From Streptosporangium brasiliense (GTDB lineage Bacteria > Actinomycetota > Actinomycetes > Streptosporangiales > Streptosporangiaceae): a stretch of DNA of 64,000 nucleotides. Below, in pieces: positions 24,988-33,437 of this stretch. The notes beneath the pieces are model-generated. The model made no database searches. It saw nothing but the letters and a program-made list of their open reading frames with translations, and was not told the DNA's origin. Within the stretch, counting starts at the first letter, position 1. Every line of letters begins with the position of its first letter. Position numbers and translations under genes: made by a program. The stretch is from positions 4,030,001-4,094,000 of the forward strand of contig NZ_JAUSRB010000002.1 in NCBI RefSeq assembly GCF_030811595.1. Direction: 5' to 3'.

Positions 24988-25170
24988 ATGGCCATGGCCG
25001 CCGAGGAGGTAAAGCAGTTCAACGTCTACCTGCCGCTGACTCTCATCAGGCAGGTGAAGCACCACGCCATCGAAGCCGAGATGTCGCTCTCGGCCCTCGT
25101 GGCCGAGGCGTTGCGCACCTATCTGTCGGCCCATGAGGACGGGCCGCCCCCAGGAAAAAAGGAGACATGA
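24988..25170 (+). CDS. Ribbon-helix-helix (CopG-like) regulator
   Basis: This 60-residue protein has the compact RHH fold. The strand QFNVYLPLTL that inserts in the DNA groove is followed by helix A (IRQVKHHAIEA) and helix B (SLSALVAEALRTYLS). The tail after residue 48 is polar. RHH proteins bind operators as dimers and usually repress themselves and a neighbour. No toxin partner is present. Instead the VOC gene starts one base after its stop and the exporter is divergent, so it is probably a local repressor. Starts at 24988 or 24994 are both possible. Confidence 0.8.
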   Translation: MAMAAEEVKQFNVYLPLTLIRQVKHHAIEAEMSLSALVAEALRTYLSAHEDGPPPGKKET

Positions 25171-25171
25171 C

Positions 25172-25516
25172 ATGGCTACCGAGGGCATCGAAGGCGTCTA
25201 TCTGGAGACCCACAACTGGGGGAAGAGCGCCAAGTTCCTGCAGGCGCTGGGCTTCGACGTGGAGTTCGCGACCGACCACGGTTCGGGCCTGTTCCGGCGC
25301 GGGGACGGCCCCTACCTGCTCCTCGCCGAAGTCCCCGAGGAACAGCGGCCCGACACCCAGGTCGTGCTGCGGGTCGCGGACGCCGAGGCGTTCCCGGCCG
25401 ACCCGTCCTTCGACGTGGTCACGCCGTTCGAGGAAACCCACTACGGGACCAAGCGGCTGACGTTGCGTGACCCCGACGGGCGCCTGTGGAGTGTCGAGGC
25501 GCCGGCGAAGGAATGA
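25172..25516 (+). CDS. VOC-superfamily (glyoxalase/bleomycin-resistance-like) protein
   Basis: This 114-residue protein is a single VOC unit. It has a beta-alpha-beta-beta-beta half (VYLETHNWGKSAKFLQALGFDVEF, then PYLLLAEV) and a second half ending LRDPDGRLWSVEAP, in which Asp-Pro-Asp-Gly precedes the last strand and Glu supplies a possible metal ligand. Such proteins are metal enzymes or drug-binding resistance proteins. GGAGAC lies before the ATG, inside the end of the RHH gene, so the two are one operon. Linked to an exporter, a resistance role is plausible but unproven. Confidence 0.8.
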   Translation: MATEGIEGVYLETHNWGKSAKFLQALGFDVEFATDHGSGLFRRGDGPYLLLAEVPEEQRPDTQVVLRVADAEAFPADPSFDVVTPFEETHYGTKRLTLRDPDGRLWSVEAPAKE

Positions 25517-25531
25517 TGTCCGGTCGGGCGT

Positions 25532-25555
25532 GCCCTGTTCTCACCTGAACAGGGC
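25532..25555. terminator. Bidirectional terminator hairpin
   Basis: The perfect 9-bp stem GCCCTGTTC/GAACAGGGC closes on the loop TCACCT, midway in the 64-base gap between the convergent VOC and response-regulator genes. Confidence 0.7.
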
Positions 25556-25580
25556 GGGCCACCCTCGCCTGAGTGTCTCC

Positions 25581-26243
25581 TCACGCCGGGCGTATGAGCC
25601 GGTTCTCGTAGGCGAAGACCACGGCCTGCACCCGGTCGCGCAGCTCCAGCTTCAGCAGGATCCGGCCCAGATGCGTCTTCACCGTGGCCTCCGCGAGGTG
25701 CAGTCCGGCGGCGATCTCGGTGTTGGACAGGCCACGGGCCACCTCGACGAGCACCTCCCGCTCGCGGGGGGTGAGCCGTCGCAGCCGCTCGTCGCTCGCC
25801 GGGGCGCCGCCGGTGGGGAGCTGGTGGGCGAAGTTCTCCAGCAGGCGGCGGGTGATCCGCGGGGAGACCACGGCGTCGCCCGCGGCGACGCTCCGGATCG
25901 CCGCGAGCAGCTCCTCGGGCAGGGCGTTTTTGAGGAGGAAACCGGACGCGCCGGCCTTGAGCCCGGCGAAGGCGTATTCGTCGAGGTCGAAGGTGGTGAG
26001 GATGAGGACCCGGGTCTGCCGGCCGTTCCGGGTGATCCGGCGGGTCGCCTCGATCCCGTCGACACCGGGCATGCGCACGTCCATCAGGACGACATCGGGC
26101 CGCAGGCGCTGTGCGAGGCGTACGGCTTCGGCGCCGTCCCCGGCCTCACCGACCGGCTCCATGTCCGGCTGGGCCCGCAGGACCATGGTGAACGCCATGC
26201 GGAGCAGCGGCTCGTCGTCGACGAGCAGGACGCGGATCGTCAT
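25581..26243 (-). CDS. NarL/LuxR-family response regulator (second pair)
   Basis: This 220-residue regulator has a receiver domain with the acidic pair at 9-10, phospho-acceptor Asp55 in LMDVRMPG, and the conserved Lys in LLKN. A LuxR helix-turn-helix follows (LTPREREVLVEVARGLSNTE, about residues 155-210). Its start overlaps the kinase stop by four bases. It resembles the first pair at 4.9-6.7 kb, so the two systems are paralogous. Its target is not visible; the secreted TAP peptidase beyond the kinase is the nearest divergent gene. Confidence 0.9.
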   Translation of the reverse strand: MTIRVLLVDDEPLLRMAFTMVLRAQPDMEPVGEAGDGAEAVRLAQRLRPDVVLMDVRMPGVDGIEATRRITRNGRQTRVLILTTFDLDEYAFAGLKAGASGFLLKNALPEELLAAIRSVAAGDAVVSPRITRRLLENFAHQLPTGGAPASDERLRRLTPREREVLVEVARGLSNTEIAAGLHLAEATVKTHLGRILLKLELRDRVQAVVFAYENRLIRPA

Positions 26244-27463
26244 GCGGCGCCCTCCCCGGCCGTGCCGGCGCCGGTCATGCCGAGGTCGAGGCGTGCCGAG
26301 ACCCGCCAGCCGCCGCCCGGGAGCGGGCCGGCCTCCAGGGTCCCGCCGTACGCGGCCGCGCGCTCGCGCATGCCGGGGACGCCCTGCCCGGACGGCGGGA
26401 CGACGGCTCGCGTGGCGCGGCCGTCGTCGGTGACCTCGACGGTGACGGTCCGGGGCGCGCAGCGCACCCGAACCTCGGCGCGAGTGCCGGACGGCGTGTG
26501 CTTGAGGGAGTTGGTCAAGGACTCCTGGACCAGGCGGTAGACGGTGAGCTGCGCGGCGGCGGGGACGGAGGCGGGATCGCCTTCCACATGGAGGCGGACC
26601 GGCAGCCCGGCCGCGCGCGTCTGCTCGGCGAGGGACTCCAGTTGCGCGATGCCGGGCATCGGATGGCGCAGCGCGTCCGGTTCGTCGGCCCGCAGGACGC
26701 CCAGGGAGCGCCGCATGTCGGTGAGAGCCTGCCGCCCGGTGCCGGAGATCTGGCGCATGGCGGCGGTCGCCTGGTCGGGTGAACCGTGCTGCGCGAAGAC
26801 CGCGCCGTCGGCGAGCGCCACCATGACCGACAGGTTGTGGGTGACGACGTCGTGCATCTCACGGGCGATGCGGGCCCGTTCGTCCGCCACCGCGAGCCTG
26901 GCCCGCTGGTCGCGTTCGCGCTCCAGGCGGACCGCGCGGTCCTCCAGGGACGCGAGGTAGGCGCGCCGGATCCGTGTGTTCACACCCGTGACGGCGGCGG
27001 CGACGGCCACGGCGGTCAGGAAGACGGCCGAGTTGAGGAACGCGCCGTCGGGTGCCGCCCAGCGCGCGGAGGCCAGCAGGATGCCGGTTCCGAGGACGGC
27101 TCCGGCCATGAGCGTGTGGCGCCAGGCGGAGCGCGCGGCCACCGTGTACAGGGCGACCAGCAGCGCCACGTCGGTCAGCAGCTGGACGCCGATGAGCCAC
27201 TGGACGGACGCCACGGCGGCCACCGCGCAGAACACCGTCAGGGGCGCGCGCCGCCGCCACACCAGGGGCAGCGACAGGGCCGCCTGGAGGATCAGGGTCC
27301 CCGGGGGGTCCTGGTAGACCTTGCTGTTGAGGCCGGCGGTCACGGAGAAGAGCCCGAGCGCCAGCACCGCGTCGAACGCCACGGGCGGGAGCCGGGCACC
27401 TACCCGCTGCAGGGACCGTACCGGCCGCGCCGCCTCCGTCACGGCCACCGCGCCACCGGTCAT
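26240..27463 (-). CDS. NarL-type sensor histidine kinase (second pair)
   Basis: This 407-residue kinase has four to five hydrophobic segments between residues 30 and 165, a charged coiled linker (RAVRLERERDQRARLAVADE) and the HisKA_3 motif REMHDVVTHN with His204. The ATPase has QESLTNSLKHT and SGQGVPGMRERAAAYGG. No extracellular domain is evident. The start is taken at ATG 27463, where AGGACG is upstream. Longer in-frame starts would add a Pro/Arg-rich stretch unlike the family. It forms an operon with the regulator. Confidence 0.88.
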   Translation of the reverse strand: MTGGAVAVTEAARPVRSLQRVGARLPPVAFDAVLALGLFSVTAGLNSKVYQDPPGTLILQAALSLPLVWRRRAPLTVFCAVAAVASVQWLIGVQLLTDVALLVALYTVAARSAWRHTLMAGAVLGTGILLASARWAAPDGAFLNSAVFLTAVAVAAAVTGVNTRIRRAYLASLEDRAVRLERERDQRARLAVADERARIAREMHDVVTHNLSVMVALADGAVFAQHGSPDQATAAMRQISGTGRQALTDMRRSLGVLRADEPDALRHPMPGIAQLESLAEQTRAAGLPVRLHVEGDPASVPAAAQLTVYRLVQESLTNSLKHTPSGTRAEVRVRCAPRTVTVEVTDDGRATRAVVPPSGQGVPGMRERAAAYGGTLEAGPLPGGGWRVSARLDLGMTGAGTAGEGAA

Positions 27464-28055
27464 CACACGTCCTGTCGTTTCCGTATCCTCGCGATCCTCG
27501 CGGCCGGGGCCGCCGCCGCGTACGGGCAGGGACGGCGAGCCCGGTCCATGGCGCCACCATAGTGGGCTCCCGCCGGAGGACGACAAGCGCGCGCCCGGCG
27601 TCCCGGGCGGGGCGCAAGGCCCCGGAGCGGCCGGCCGGCACGCCCGGCGGAGCATGGGTCTCCTCCCGCGCGGGAGGTCCGCCGACCCCGCACCGGAGGT
27701 CCCCGGACCGGCCGGATCGGCCGGCCCGCGTCAGCCTGGAGTCGTACACGGATCTCCCGGACGAGGCGTCCGGCGCGGCCCCGCCCCGGAGGAACCGCTG
27801 GTCAGAGGCGGGATCGTCGGCAGCCCCACGGGGCGGCGCGGAGGCCGCGCGCAGGCTCGGGAAACCCGACCGGGGGCTGACGCGCCGGGCCGGCCGCGCG
27901 GCTTAACTTCGTACCCCGTGATGGCGCGACCCGTGATCCACCGGGCCGTTCAGGGCGCCGGGGAGCCGCCCGCGCGCCGTGGCCGGTCGTGCCCGAGAAA
28001 TCGTGGCCGGTCGTGCCCGAGACAGTGTGCGGACAATGTGCAGGAGGAGAATCCG
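27464..28055. other. Divergent gap before the TAP peptidase
   Basis: This 592-base gap lies between the kinase and the secreted peptidase. Several long open frames cross it, but they are Arg/Pro/Gly-rich and resemble no family, so I read them as frames of opportunity in 75% GC DNA. The only clear structure is the 24-base tandem repeat at 27978-28022 near the peptidase start. Confidence 0.4.
27978..28022 (+). repeat. 24-bp tandem repeat upstream of the TAP peptidase
   Basis: A 21-base block beginning CGTGGCCGGTCGTGCC occurs at 27978-27998 and again, identical, at 28002-28022. It lies 34-78 bases before the peptidase ATG, where a promoter or leader would be. It may be a paired regulator site or a slippage product. 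Confidence 0.65.
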
Positions 28056-29639
28056 ATGCGTGGACGAAGGACGGCCGTGGCCGTGGCCGGGGCCGTGGTG
28101 GCGGCGCTGACGGGCACCGTGACCGGTGTGCCGCCGGCCGCCGGAGCGGCCCGGGCAGACGCCGGCGGCCGTGCCCCGGACGCCGGGCCGGCCCGTTTCC
28201 AGCAGCAGGAGATCGCCTGGCACCGCTGCCAGAGCGGCCCGGACGACACCGTCGGCAAGGAGCTGGACGACGCGAAGGCGCAGTGTGCCGAGGTCACCGT
28301 GCCGCTGGACTACAGCGACCCGGGCGGGCGGACCATCAAGGTCGCGCTGTCCCGGCTGAGAGCCACCGACCCCGGGCGCCGGCGGGGATCCCTGTTCTAC
28401 AACCCCGGCGGCCCCGGAGTCCCCGCGATGTATCTCACCCTCCAGGTCAAGCAGGCCGGGCCCGCGGTCGCGGCCCGCTACGACCTGATCGGGATGGACC
28501 CTCGCTTCGTCGGGCGCAGCACCCCCCTGAACTGCGGGTGGCCCACCGTCAGCATCGGCTCCGCCGGACCGGACCGGCGCGCCTTCGACCGGAGCGCGGC
28601 CCTGGCCAAGGACCTGGCGTCCCGCTGCGCCGTTCACCGGGATGTGCTGCCCCACGCCTCCACCCGCAACACCGCCCGGGACATGGACGTGATCCGGGCC
28701 GCCCTCGGCGAGTCGAAACTGTCCTATCTCGGCTCGTCGTACGGCACCTACCTGGGCGAGGTCTACCTGCAGCTGTTCCCCCGCCGCGCCGACCGGGTGG
28801 TGCTCGACAGCGCCCTGAACCCCGATCTGTTCGGTCCCGACCTGACAAGCACGACGGGGCCGGCCGTGACCGCGGTCCTGGAGAACTGGGCGGCCTGGGC
28901 GGCCCGCCACCACGGCCGCTACCGCCTGGGCGCCACCACCGCCCAGGTCCTGGCCACCGTGGACCGGATCGGCCAGGCTGTCACCCGCGGCCCGCTGCGG
29001 GTCGGCGACCACCAGGTCGACAGCCGCGTGCTGCCCCAGCTCCTGTGGAACGTCACCGCCGGGGACAGCGACGAGGCGTACGGGAGCTTCGCCGCTGACG
29101 TCCGTGTCCTGAGCGAGGCCGCCCGCGGCGTCAAGGTCACCCCCACCCCGGTCCTGGAACAGGTCCTGACCGGTCTGTCCTCCCCGGACGCGGACGGTTC
29201 GGCCAGCGTCCAGACCGCGATCTCCTGCGCGGACCGGGCGGCGTCCCGCGACCCTGACACCTACTACCGCGACATTCAGGCCCACCGTGCCGACGAGCCG
29301 CTGTTCGGCCCGTTGACCCGCAACCTCACCCCTTGCTCGTTCTGGCCGGTCGCCCCCGCCGAACCTCCCACCCGGGTCCGTAACGACGTCCCGGTGCTGA
29401 TGGTGGGCGCCGACGGCGACCCGGCGGCCACCTACCCCGGCCAGCAGGCCGCGCACCGGGCCCTGACGGGCTCCCGCCTGGTCACCCTGCGCGGCGCCTT
29501 CCGCCACACCGTGTACGGGGGACTCTTCGCCCCCCGGAACGCCTGCGTCGACAGCGCCGTCAACCGCTATCTGGTCGACGGCGTCCTGCCAGCCAAGGAC
29601 ACCACCTGCTCCGCCGCCCCGGCCGCCGGCCGGCGCTGA
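28056..29639 (+). CDS. Secreted TAP-type tripeptidyl aminopeptidase/hydrolase
   Basis: This 527-residue exported alpha/beta hydrolase has a signal peptide at residues 1-33 and the oxyanion-type loop FYNPGGPGVPA. The nucleophile elbow is GSSYGTYLG with Ser228. The C-terminal TAP-like domain carries the Asp in MVGADGDPAATYP and the His in FRHTVYGG. Relatives such as SlpD/Tap of streptomycetes remove tripeptides from secreted proteins, or hydrolyse esters. Cys pairs (such as Cys58/Cys77) suit an extracellular protein. GGAGGAG lies 7 bases before the ATG. Monocistronic. Confidence 0.88.
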   Translation: MRGRRTAVAVAGAVVAALTGTVTGVPPAAGAARADAGGRAPDAGPARFQQQEIAWHRCQSGPDDTVGKELDDAKAQCAEVTVPLDYSDPGGRTIKVALSRLRATDPGRRRGSLFYNPGGPGVPAMYLTLQVKQAGPAVAARYDLIGMDPRFVGRSTPLNCGWPTVSIGSAGPDRRAFDRSAALAKDLASRCAVHRDVLPHASTRNTARDMDVIRAALGESKLSYLGSSYGTYLGEVYLQLFPRRADRVVLDSALNPDLFGPDLTSTTGPAVTAVLENWAAWAARHHGRYRLGATTAQVLATVDRIGQAVTRGPLRVGDHQVDSRVLPQLLWNVTAGDSDEAYGSFAADVRVLSEAARGVKVTPTPVLEQVLTGLSSPDADGSASVQTAISCADRAASRDPDTYYRDIQAHRADEPLFGPLTRNLTPCSFWPVAPAEPPTRVRNDVPVLMVGADGDPAATYPGQQAAHRALTGSRLVTLRGAFRHTVYGGLFAPRNACVDSAVNRYLVDGVLPAKDTTCSAAPAAGRR

Positions 29640-29675
29640 CACGCCTCGGAGCCCTCGGACGCGGCCGCCCAGGAC

Positions 29676-30068
29676 TCAGCCGAGCCCGTAGTCGAGGTGG
29701 AAGGAGTGGGCGCCGTCATCGTTGACGATCTGGCCCCCGCCGCTGATGCCGAGGAGCTCGCCGGTGCCCGAATCGGGGAGGACCGTCCAGCTCAGGGATG
29801 ACTCCCCGGCGTGGCTGGTGGCGGTGTGGTGGAGCACGAAGGTGCCCTTGCGTCCGTGCACGGTGCCGGTGAAACGTTCGAAGCCGGCATAGGCCGCCGA
29901 CTCCTCGACCTGGGCCGTCGCGGTGATGATGTCGGTGGTGCTGGTGCCCACCAGATCGCCGTCGAAGGTCTTGGTCAGGTGGACGTGGGAGAGCGCGGCG
30001 CCCTCGGCCTCGTCGTAGGGCCGCGCGTCCCAGCTGTCGATGGTGAAGGTGCCGTTGGCACGGGGCAT
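29676..30068 (-). CDS. DUF3224 family protein
   Basis: This 130-residue single-domain beta-barrel protein is recognised by TFTIDSWDARPYDEAEG at the start, a central VHLTKTFDGDLVGTSTTDII, and ISGGGQIVNDDGAHSFHLDYGL at the end. DUF3224 proteins resemble allene-oxide-cyclase-like barrels; their function is not established. AGGAGAG precedes the ATG at 30068. A longer upstream frame is Pro/Gly/Tyr-rich repeat sequence and is not included. Confidence 0.8.
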   Translation of the reverse strand: MPRANGTFTIDSWDARPYDEAEGAALSHVHLTKTFDGDLVGTSTTDIITATAQVEESAAYAGFERFTGTVHGRKGTFVLHHTATSHAGESSLSWTVLPDSGTGELLGISGGGQIVNDDGAHSFHLDYGLG

Positions 30069-30144
30069 GGGGGCTCTCCTCGGTGTCGGGGTGATGCTCC
30101 CATCGTCGCGCCCGTACCTGTCACCTGGCGTCAGGTACGGGCCA

Positions 30145-30198
30145 CAGGCCGGGTACGGGCCGCAGGTTGGGTGTGAGCCGGCAGGCCGGGTACGGGCC
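30145..30198. repeat. 17-bp direct repeat upstream of DUF3224 gene
   Basis: CAGGCCGGGTACGGGCC occurs at 30145-30161 and 30182-30198, with partial copies (GGTACGGGCC) just upstream at about 30134. It fills the gap between the ABC operon terminator and the DUF3224 start. Confidence 0.6.
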
Positions 30199-30210
30199 CC
30201 CAGACGCCGC

Positions 30211-30241
30211 GGGCCGTGCGGGAGGGGATCCCGCACGGCCC
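30211..30241 (-). terminator. Terminator of the oligopeptide ABC operon
   Basis: A perfect 13-bp stem (GGGCCGTGCGGGA at 30211-30223 with its complement at 30229-30241) closes on a 5-base loop. It starts 12 bases beyond the last gene of the operon on the minus strand. Confidence 0.8.
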
Positions 30242-30252
30242 GCTCCATCCGG

Positions 30253-31287
30253 TCAGCGCGCGGTGACCTCGGCGAAGTGGCAGGCCACGGGGTGGCCGTT
30301 GCCGCGGTCGACGAGCGGGGGCTCCTCGGTGGCGCAGATGTCCTGGGCCTTCCAGCAGCGGGTGCGGAAGCGGCAGCCGCTCGGCGGGTCCAGGGGGCTC
30401 GGCACGTCTCCGGTGAGGATGACGCGCTCCCTGGCGCGCTCCTCCTTCGGGTTGGCCATGGGGGCGGCCGACAGGAGCGCCTGGGTGTAGGGGTGGGCGG
30501 GACGGTCGTAGAGGTCGTCCCGGGGGCCGGTCTCGATGACCTTGCCCAGATACATCACCGCGACCCGGTCGGAGATGTGGCGGACCACCGACAGGTCGTG
30601 CGCGATGAAGATGTAGGCCAGTCCCAGTGACTCCTGCAGGTCCTCCAGCAGGTTCACCACGCCCGCCTGGACCGACACGTCCAGCGCGGAGACCGGCTCG
30701 TCGAGCACCAGCAGCTTCGGCTCCAGGGCCAGCGCCCTGGCGATGCCGACCCGCTGGCGCTGGCCGCCGGAGAACTCGTGCGGGTAGCGGTTGCCGTGCT
30801 CGGGGCTGAGGCCGACCAGTTGCAGCAGCTCGGCCACCCGCTCCGGCCCGCCGTCCTTCCAGCGCTCGTGGACCTTCAGCGGCTCGGCGATGATGTCGTT
30901 GACCGGCATCTTCGGGTTGAGCGAGGCGTAGGGGTCCTGGAAGACGATCTGCATGTCGCGCCGTACGGGCTGCAGCTGCTTGGACGACAGCGTGGTGAGC
31001 TCCTGGCCCTGGAAGCGCACCGAGCCCGAGGTGGGCTTGTGCAGCTGCAGGATCGCCCGGCCGGTCGTCGACTTGCCGCAGCCGGACTCACCCACCACGC
31101 CGAGGGTCTCGCCCTCGTCCACATGCATGGAGACCCCGCTGACGGCCTGGACATGGGCCACCACCCGGCGCAGGAAACCACCGCCCCGGACGGGGAAGTT
31201 CATCACCAGGTCGTTGACCTCCAGCAGGTGGGCGCCGCCGGCGGGCTCGCGCTCCGGGGCGGGCGTCTCCTCGGTCTTCACACTCAT
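30253..31287 (-). CDS. Oligopeptide/dipeptide ABC transporter ATPase (DppF-like)
   Basis: This 344-residue nucleotide-binding subunit energises peptide import at the inner face of the membrane. It has Walker A GESGCGKSTTGR, the signature SGGQRQRVGIARAL, Walker B KLLVLDEPVSALD and switch His in IAHDLSVV. The C-terminal oligopeptide extension has a Cys cluster (GCRFRTRCWKAQDIC) typical of DppF/OppF. The start ATG at 31287 overlaps the DppD-like stop by four bases, so the two ATPases are coupled and likely work as a heterodimer. Last gene of the operon. Confidence 0.93.
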   Translation of the reverse strand: MSVKTEETPAPEREPAGGAHLLEVNDLVMNFPVRGGGFLRRVVAHVQAVSGVSMHVDEGETLGVVGESGCGKSTTGRAILQLHKPTSGSVRFQGQELTTLSSKQLQPVRRDMQIVFQDPYASLNPKMPVNDIIAEPLKVHERWKDGGPERVAELLQLVGLSPEHGNRYPHEFSGGQRQRVGIARALALEPKLLVLDEPVSALDVSVQAGVVNLLEDLQESLGLAYIFIAHDLSVVRHISDRVAVMYLGKVIETGPRDDLYDRPAHPYTQALLSAAPMANPKEERARERVILTGDVPSPLDPPSGCRFRTRCWKAQDICATEEPPLVDRGNGHPVACHFAEVTAR

Positions 31288-32438
31288 GCCAGAGTCTCGC
31301 TCTCGGTGCGGAAGAACACGGTCGGGTCCTCGACCGCGGCCAGCCGGTCCCAGTGGTGGCAGGCCGCGAAGTGCCCGCCGCTGTCGGTCTCGGCCAGCTC
31401 CGGCTCGGCCGTCCTGCACTTGTCGTCGGCCAGCGGGCAGCGCGGCGAGAAGGGACAGCCGGTCGGCAGGTTGATCAGTGACGGGGGAGTGCCCTTGATC
31501 GGGCGGAGCCGGCTGCCGGAGTTCTCCAGGGACGGGATCGAGCCGAGCAGGCCGGCCGTGTACGGCATGCGGGGCTCTTCGAACACCGGGTCGGTGTCGC
31601 CGACCTCGACCGGGCGCCCGGCGTACATGACCAGCACCCGGTGGGCCATGCCCGCGATGACGCCCAGGTCGTGCGTGATGAGCACGATCGCGGCGTTGAC
31701 CGCGTCCTTGACCTCCAGGAGCTTCTCCAGGATCTGCGCCTGGACGGTCACGTCGAGGGCCGTGGTCGGCTCGTCGGCGATGATGATGTCGGGGTTGTTG
31801 ATGACCGCCATGGCGATCATCGCACGCTGGCGCATGCCGCCGGAGAACTCGTGCGGGTAGCTGCGCAGCCGGGCCTCGGCCTGCGGGATGCCGACGAGGT
31901 CGAGCATCTCCTTGGCGCGGGCCAGCGCCGTCTTGCGCGGCATCAGCTCATGCGCGAGCACCGCCTCGGCGAGCTGGTCGCCGACCGTGTGCACCGGGTT
32001 CAGCGCGGTCATCGGGTCCTGGAAGACCATCGCGATCTTCCGGCCGCGCAGGCTCCGCTGCTTGCGGGCCGACATCTTCAGCATGTCCTCGCCGCGGAAG
32101 AGGATCTGCCCCTTGACCCGGGCGCTCTTGGGCAGCAGGCCCATGACCGCCAGCGAGGAGACCGACTTGCCGGAGCCCGACTCGCCGACGATGCCCAGCA
32201 CCTCGCGCTCGCGCAGGCTGTAGGAGACTCCCCGGACCGCGCGGACGAGGCCGTCCTCGGTGGGGAACTCCACCGTCAGGTCGTCGACCCGGAGGATCTC
32301 CTCCTCCGACGGAGGCCGTACGGCGTCGAGGTTGAGACCGACGTGCACCTCGCCGGCGGCGTCGAGCACGTTGGGGGCGATGTCATAGGTGTGCACGTCG
32401 CCCTTGCGGGGCTCGATCGGCACGTTAGGAGTCGTCAT
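31284..32438 (-). CDS. Oligopeptide/dipeptide ABC transporter ATPase (DppD-like)
   Basis: This 384-residue ATPase has Walker A GESGSGKSVSSLAV, the signature SGGMRQRAMIAMAV, Walker B DIIIADEPTTALDVT and switch His in ITHDLGVIAG. The C-terminal Cys motif (GCPFSPRCPLADDKC) marks the DppD/OppD type. An N-terminal extension of about 50 residues precedes the usual domain start. The ATG at 32438 shares one base with the upstream stop (TAATG), so translation is coupled to the permease. Confidence 0.93.
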   Translation of the reverse strand: MTTPNVPIEPRKGDVHTYDIAPNVLDAAGEVHVGLNLDAVRPPSEEEILRVDDLTVEFPTEDGLVRAVRGVSYSLREREVLGIVGESGSGKSVSSLAVMGLLPKSARVKGQILFRGEDMLKMSARKQRSLRGRKIAMVFQDPMTALNPVHTVGDQLAEAVLAHELMPRKTALARAKEMLDLVGIPQAEARLRSYPHEFSGGMRQRAMIAMAVINNPDIIIADEPTTALDVTVQAQILEKLLEVKDAVNAAIVLITHDLGVIAGMAHRVLVMYAGRPVEVGDTDPVFEEPRMPYTAGLLGSIPSLENSGSRLRPIKGTPPSLINLPTGCPFSPRCPLADDKCRTAEPELAETDSGGHFAACHHWDRLAAVEDPTVFFRTESETLA

Positions 32439-33421
32439 TAGGCACGCACCCGGGTCTGTCGGGGGTCGAAGGCGTCACGCAGGCCGTCGCCGATGAAGTT
32501 GATCGACAGCGCGATCGTGATGATGAACACGCCGGGCCACCAGAACAGCCACGGGCGGACCACCATCGCGCTGCGGTAGCGGCTGATCAGCTGGCCCAGC
32601 GAGGTGTCCGGCGCCTGGATGCCGAGGCCCAGGAAGGACAGCGCCGACTCCAGCAGCACCGCGCTGGCGATGCCCAGGGTGGCACTGACGATGATCACAC
32701 CGATGGTGTTGGGCAGGATGTGGCGGAAGATGATCCGGCTCGGCCGCGTGCCGATCGCGCGGGCGGCCTCCACGAACTCCTTCTCCCGCAGGGAGAGGAA
32801 CTCGCCGCGGACCAGCCGGCCCAGCGTCGGCCAGGTCACCAGGCCCAGGAAGAGTCCGAGGACGACGGCCCCGCTGTCACCCATCATCCGGCCGACCACG
32901 GCGGCGATGATGAGGACCGGAATGGTGATCATCACGTCGGTGAGGCGCATCAGCACCGCCTCGATCCGGCCCCGGAAGTAGCCGGCCAGCGCGCCGACGA
33001 TGGTGCCGCTGAGGGTCGCGACGATACCGACGATGAACGCGATGATGATCGACTGCTGGGCGCCGCGCATGGTGAGCGCGAAGTAGTCGATGCCGATGTC
33101 GTCCTGGCCGAACGGGTGCTCGCCGAGGTGGATGCCGGTGCCGCCGAGGAACTCGGGGATCAGGCTGAGGGTCGGCCTGCCCTGGTTGGTCAGCGCGCCG
33201 GTGTCGAGGTAGTTCTTGTCCCACCAGCCGGGGATGCCGGCGAAGCCGATGGAGCTGAACGCCAGGATGATGACGAGGCCGAACATGATCATCCCGACCA
33301 GCGCGGCGCGGTGCCGGAAGAAGCGGCGGCGGACCATCTGGCCCTGCGTCCGGGCGACGATCGCCATGCCCTGCGAATCGGATGCGGTGTCAGGTCCCGT
33401 GGCCTGCGCATTGAGCGTCAT
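32438..33421 (-). CDS. Oligopeptide ABC transporter permease (DppC-like)
   Basis: This 327-residue membrane subunit has the DppC order: an N-terminal helix (MFGLVIILAFSSIGF), a periplasmic loop with HPFGQDDIGIDYFALTMRGA, and the transport domain containing the cytoplasmic EAA loop (EAARAIGTRPSRIIFRHILP) that contacts the ATPases. It pairs with the DppB-like permease encoded 16 bases upstream to form the channel. Confidence 0.92.
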   Translation of the reverse strand: MTLNAQATGPDTASDSQGMAIVARTQGQMVRRRFFRHRAALVGMIMFGLVIILAFSSIGFAGIPGWWDKNYLDTGALTNQGRPTLSLIPEFLGGTGIHLGEHPFGQDDIGIDYFALTMRGAQQSIIIAFIVGIVATLSGTIVGALAGYFRGRIEAVLMRLTDVMITIPVLIIAAVVGRMMGDSGAVVLGLFLGLVTWPTLGRLVRGEFLSLREKEFVEAARAIGTRPSRIIFRHILPNTIGVIIVSATLGIASAVLLESALSFLGLGIQAPDTSLGQLISRYRSAMVVRPWLFWWPGVFIITIALSINFIGDGLRDAFDPRQTRVRA

Positions 33422-33437
33422 GGGTGGTTCTCCGATT

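Noticed and set aside
27562..27906. Open frame of 114 codons in the gap before the TAP peptidase
   Set aside because: Arg/Pro/Ala-rich, no ribosome site, no recognisable motif; typical of chance frames in this base composition.
30069..30248. Upstream extension of the DUF3224 frame
   Set aside because: The added residues are a Gly/Tyr/Pro repeat encoded by the direct repeats, and the ATG at 30068 has a good ribosome site.
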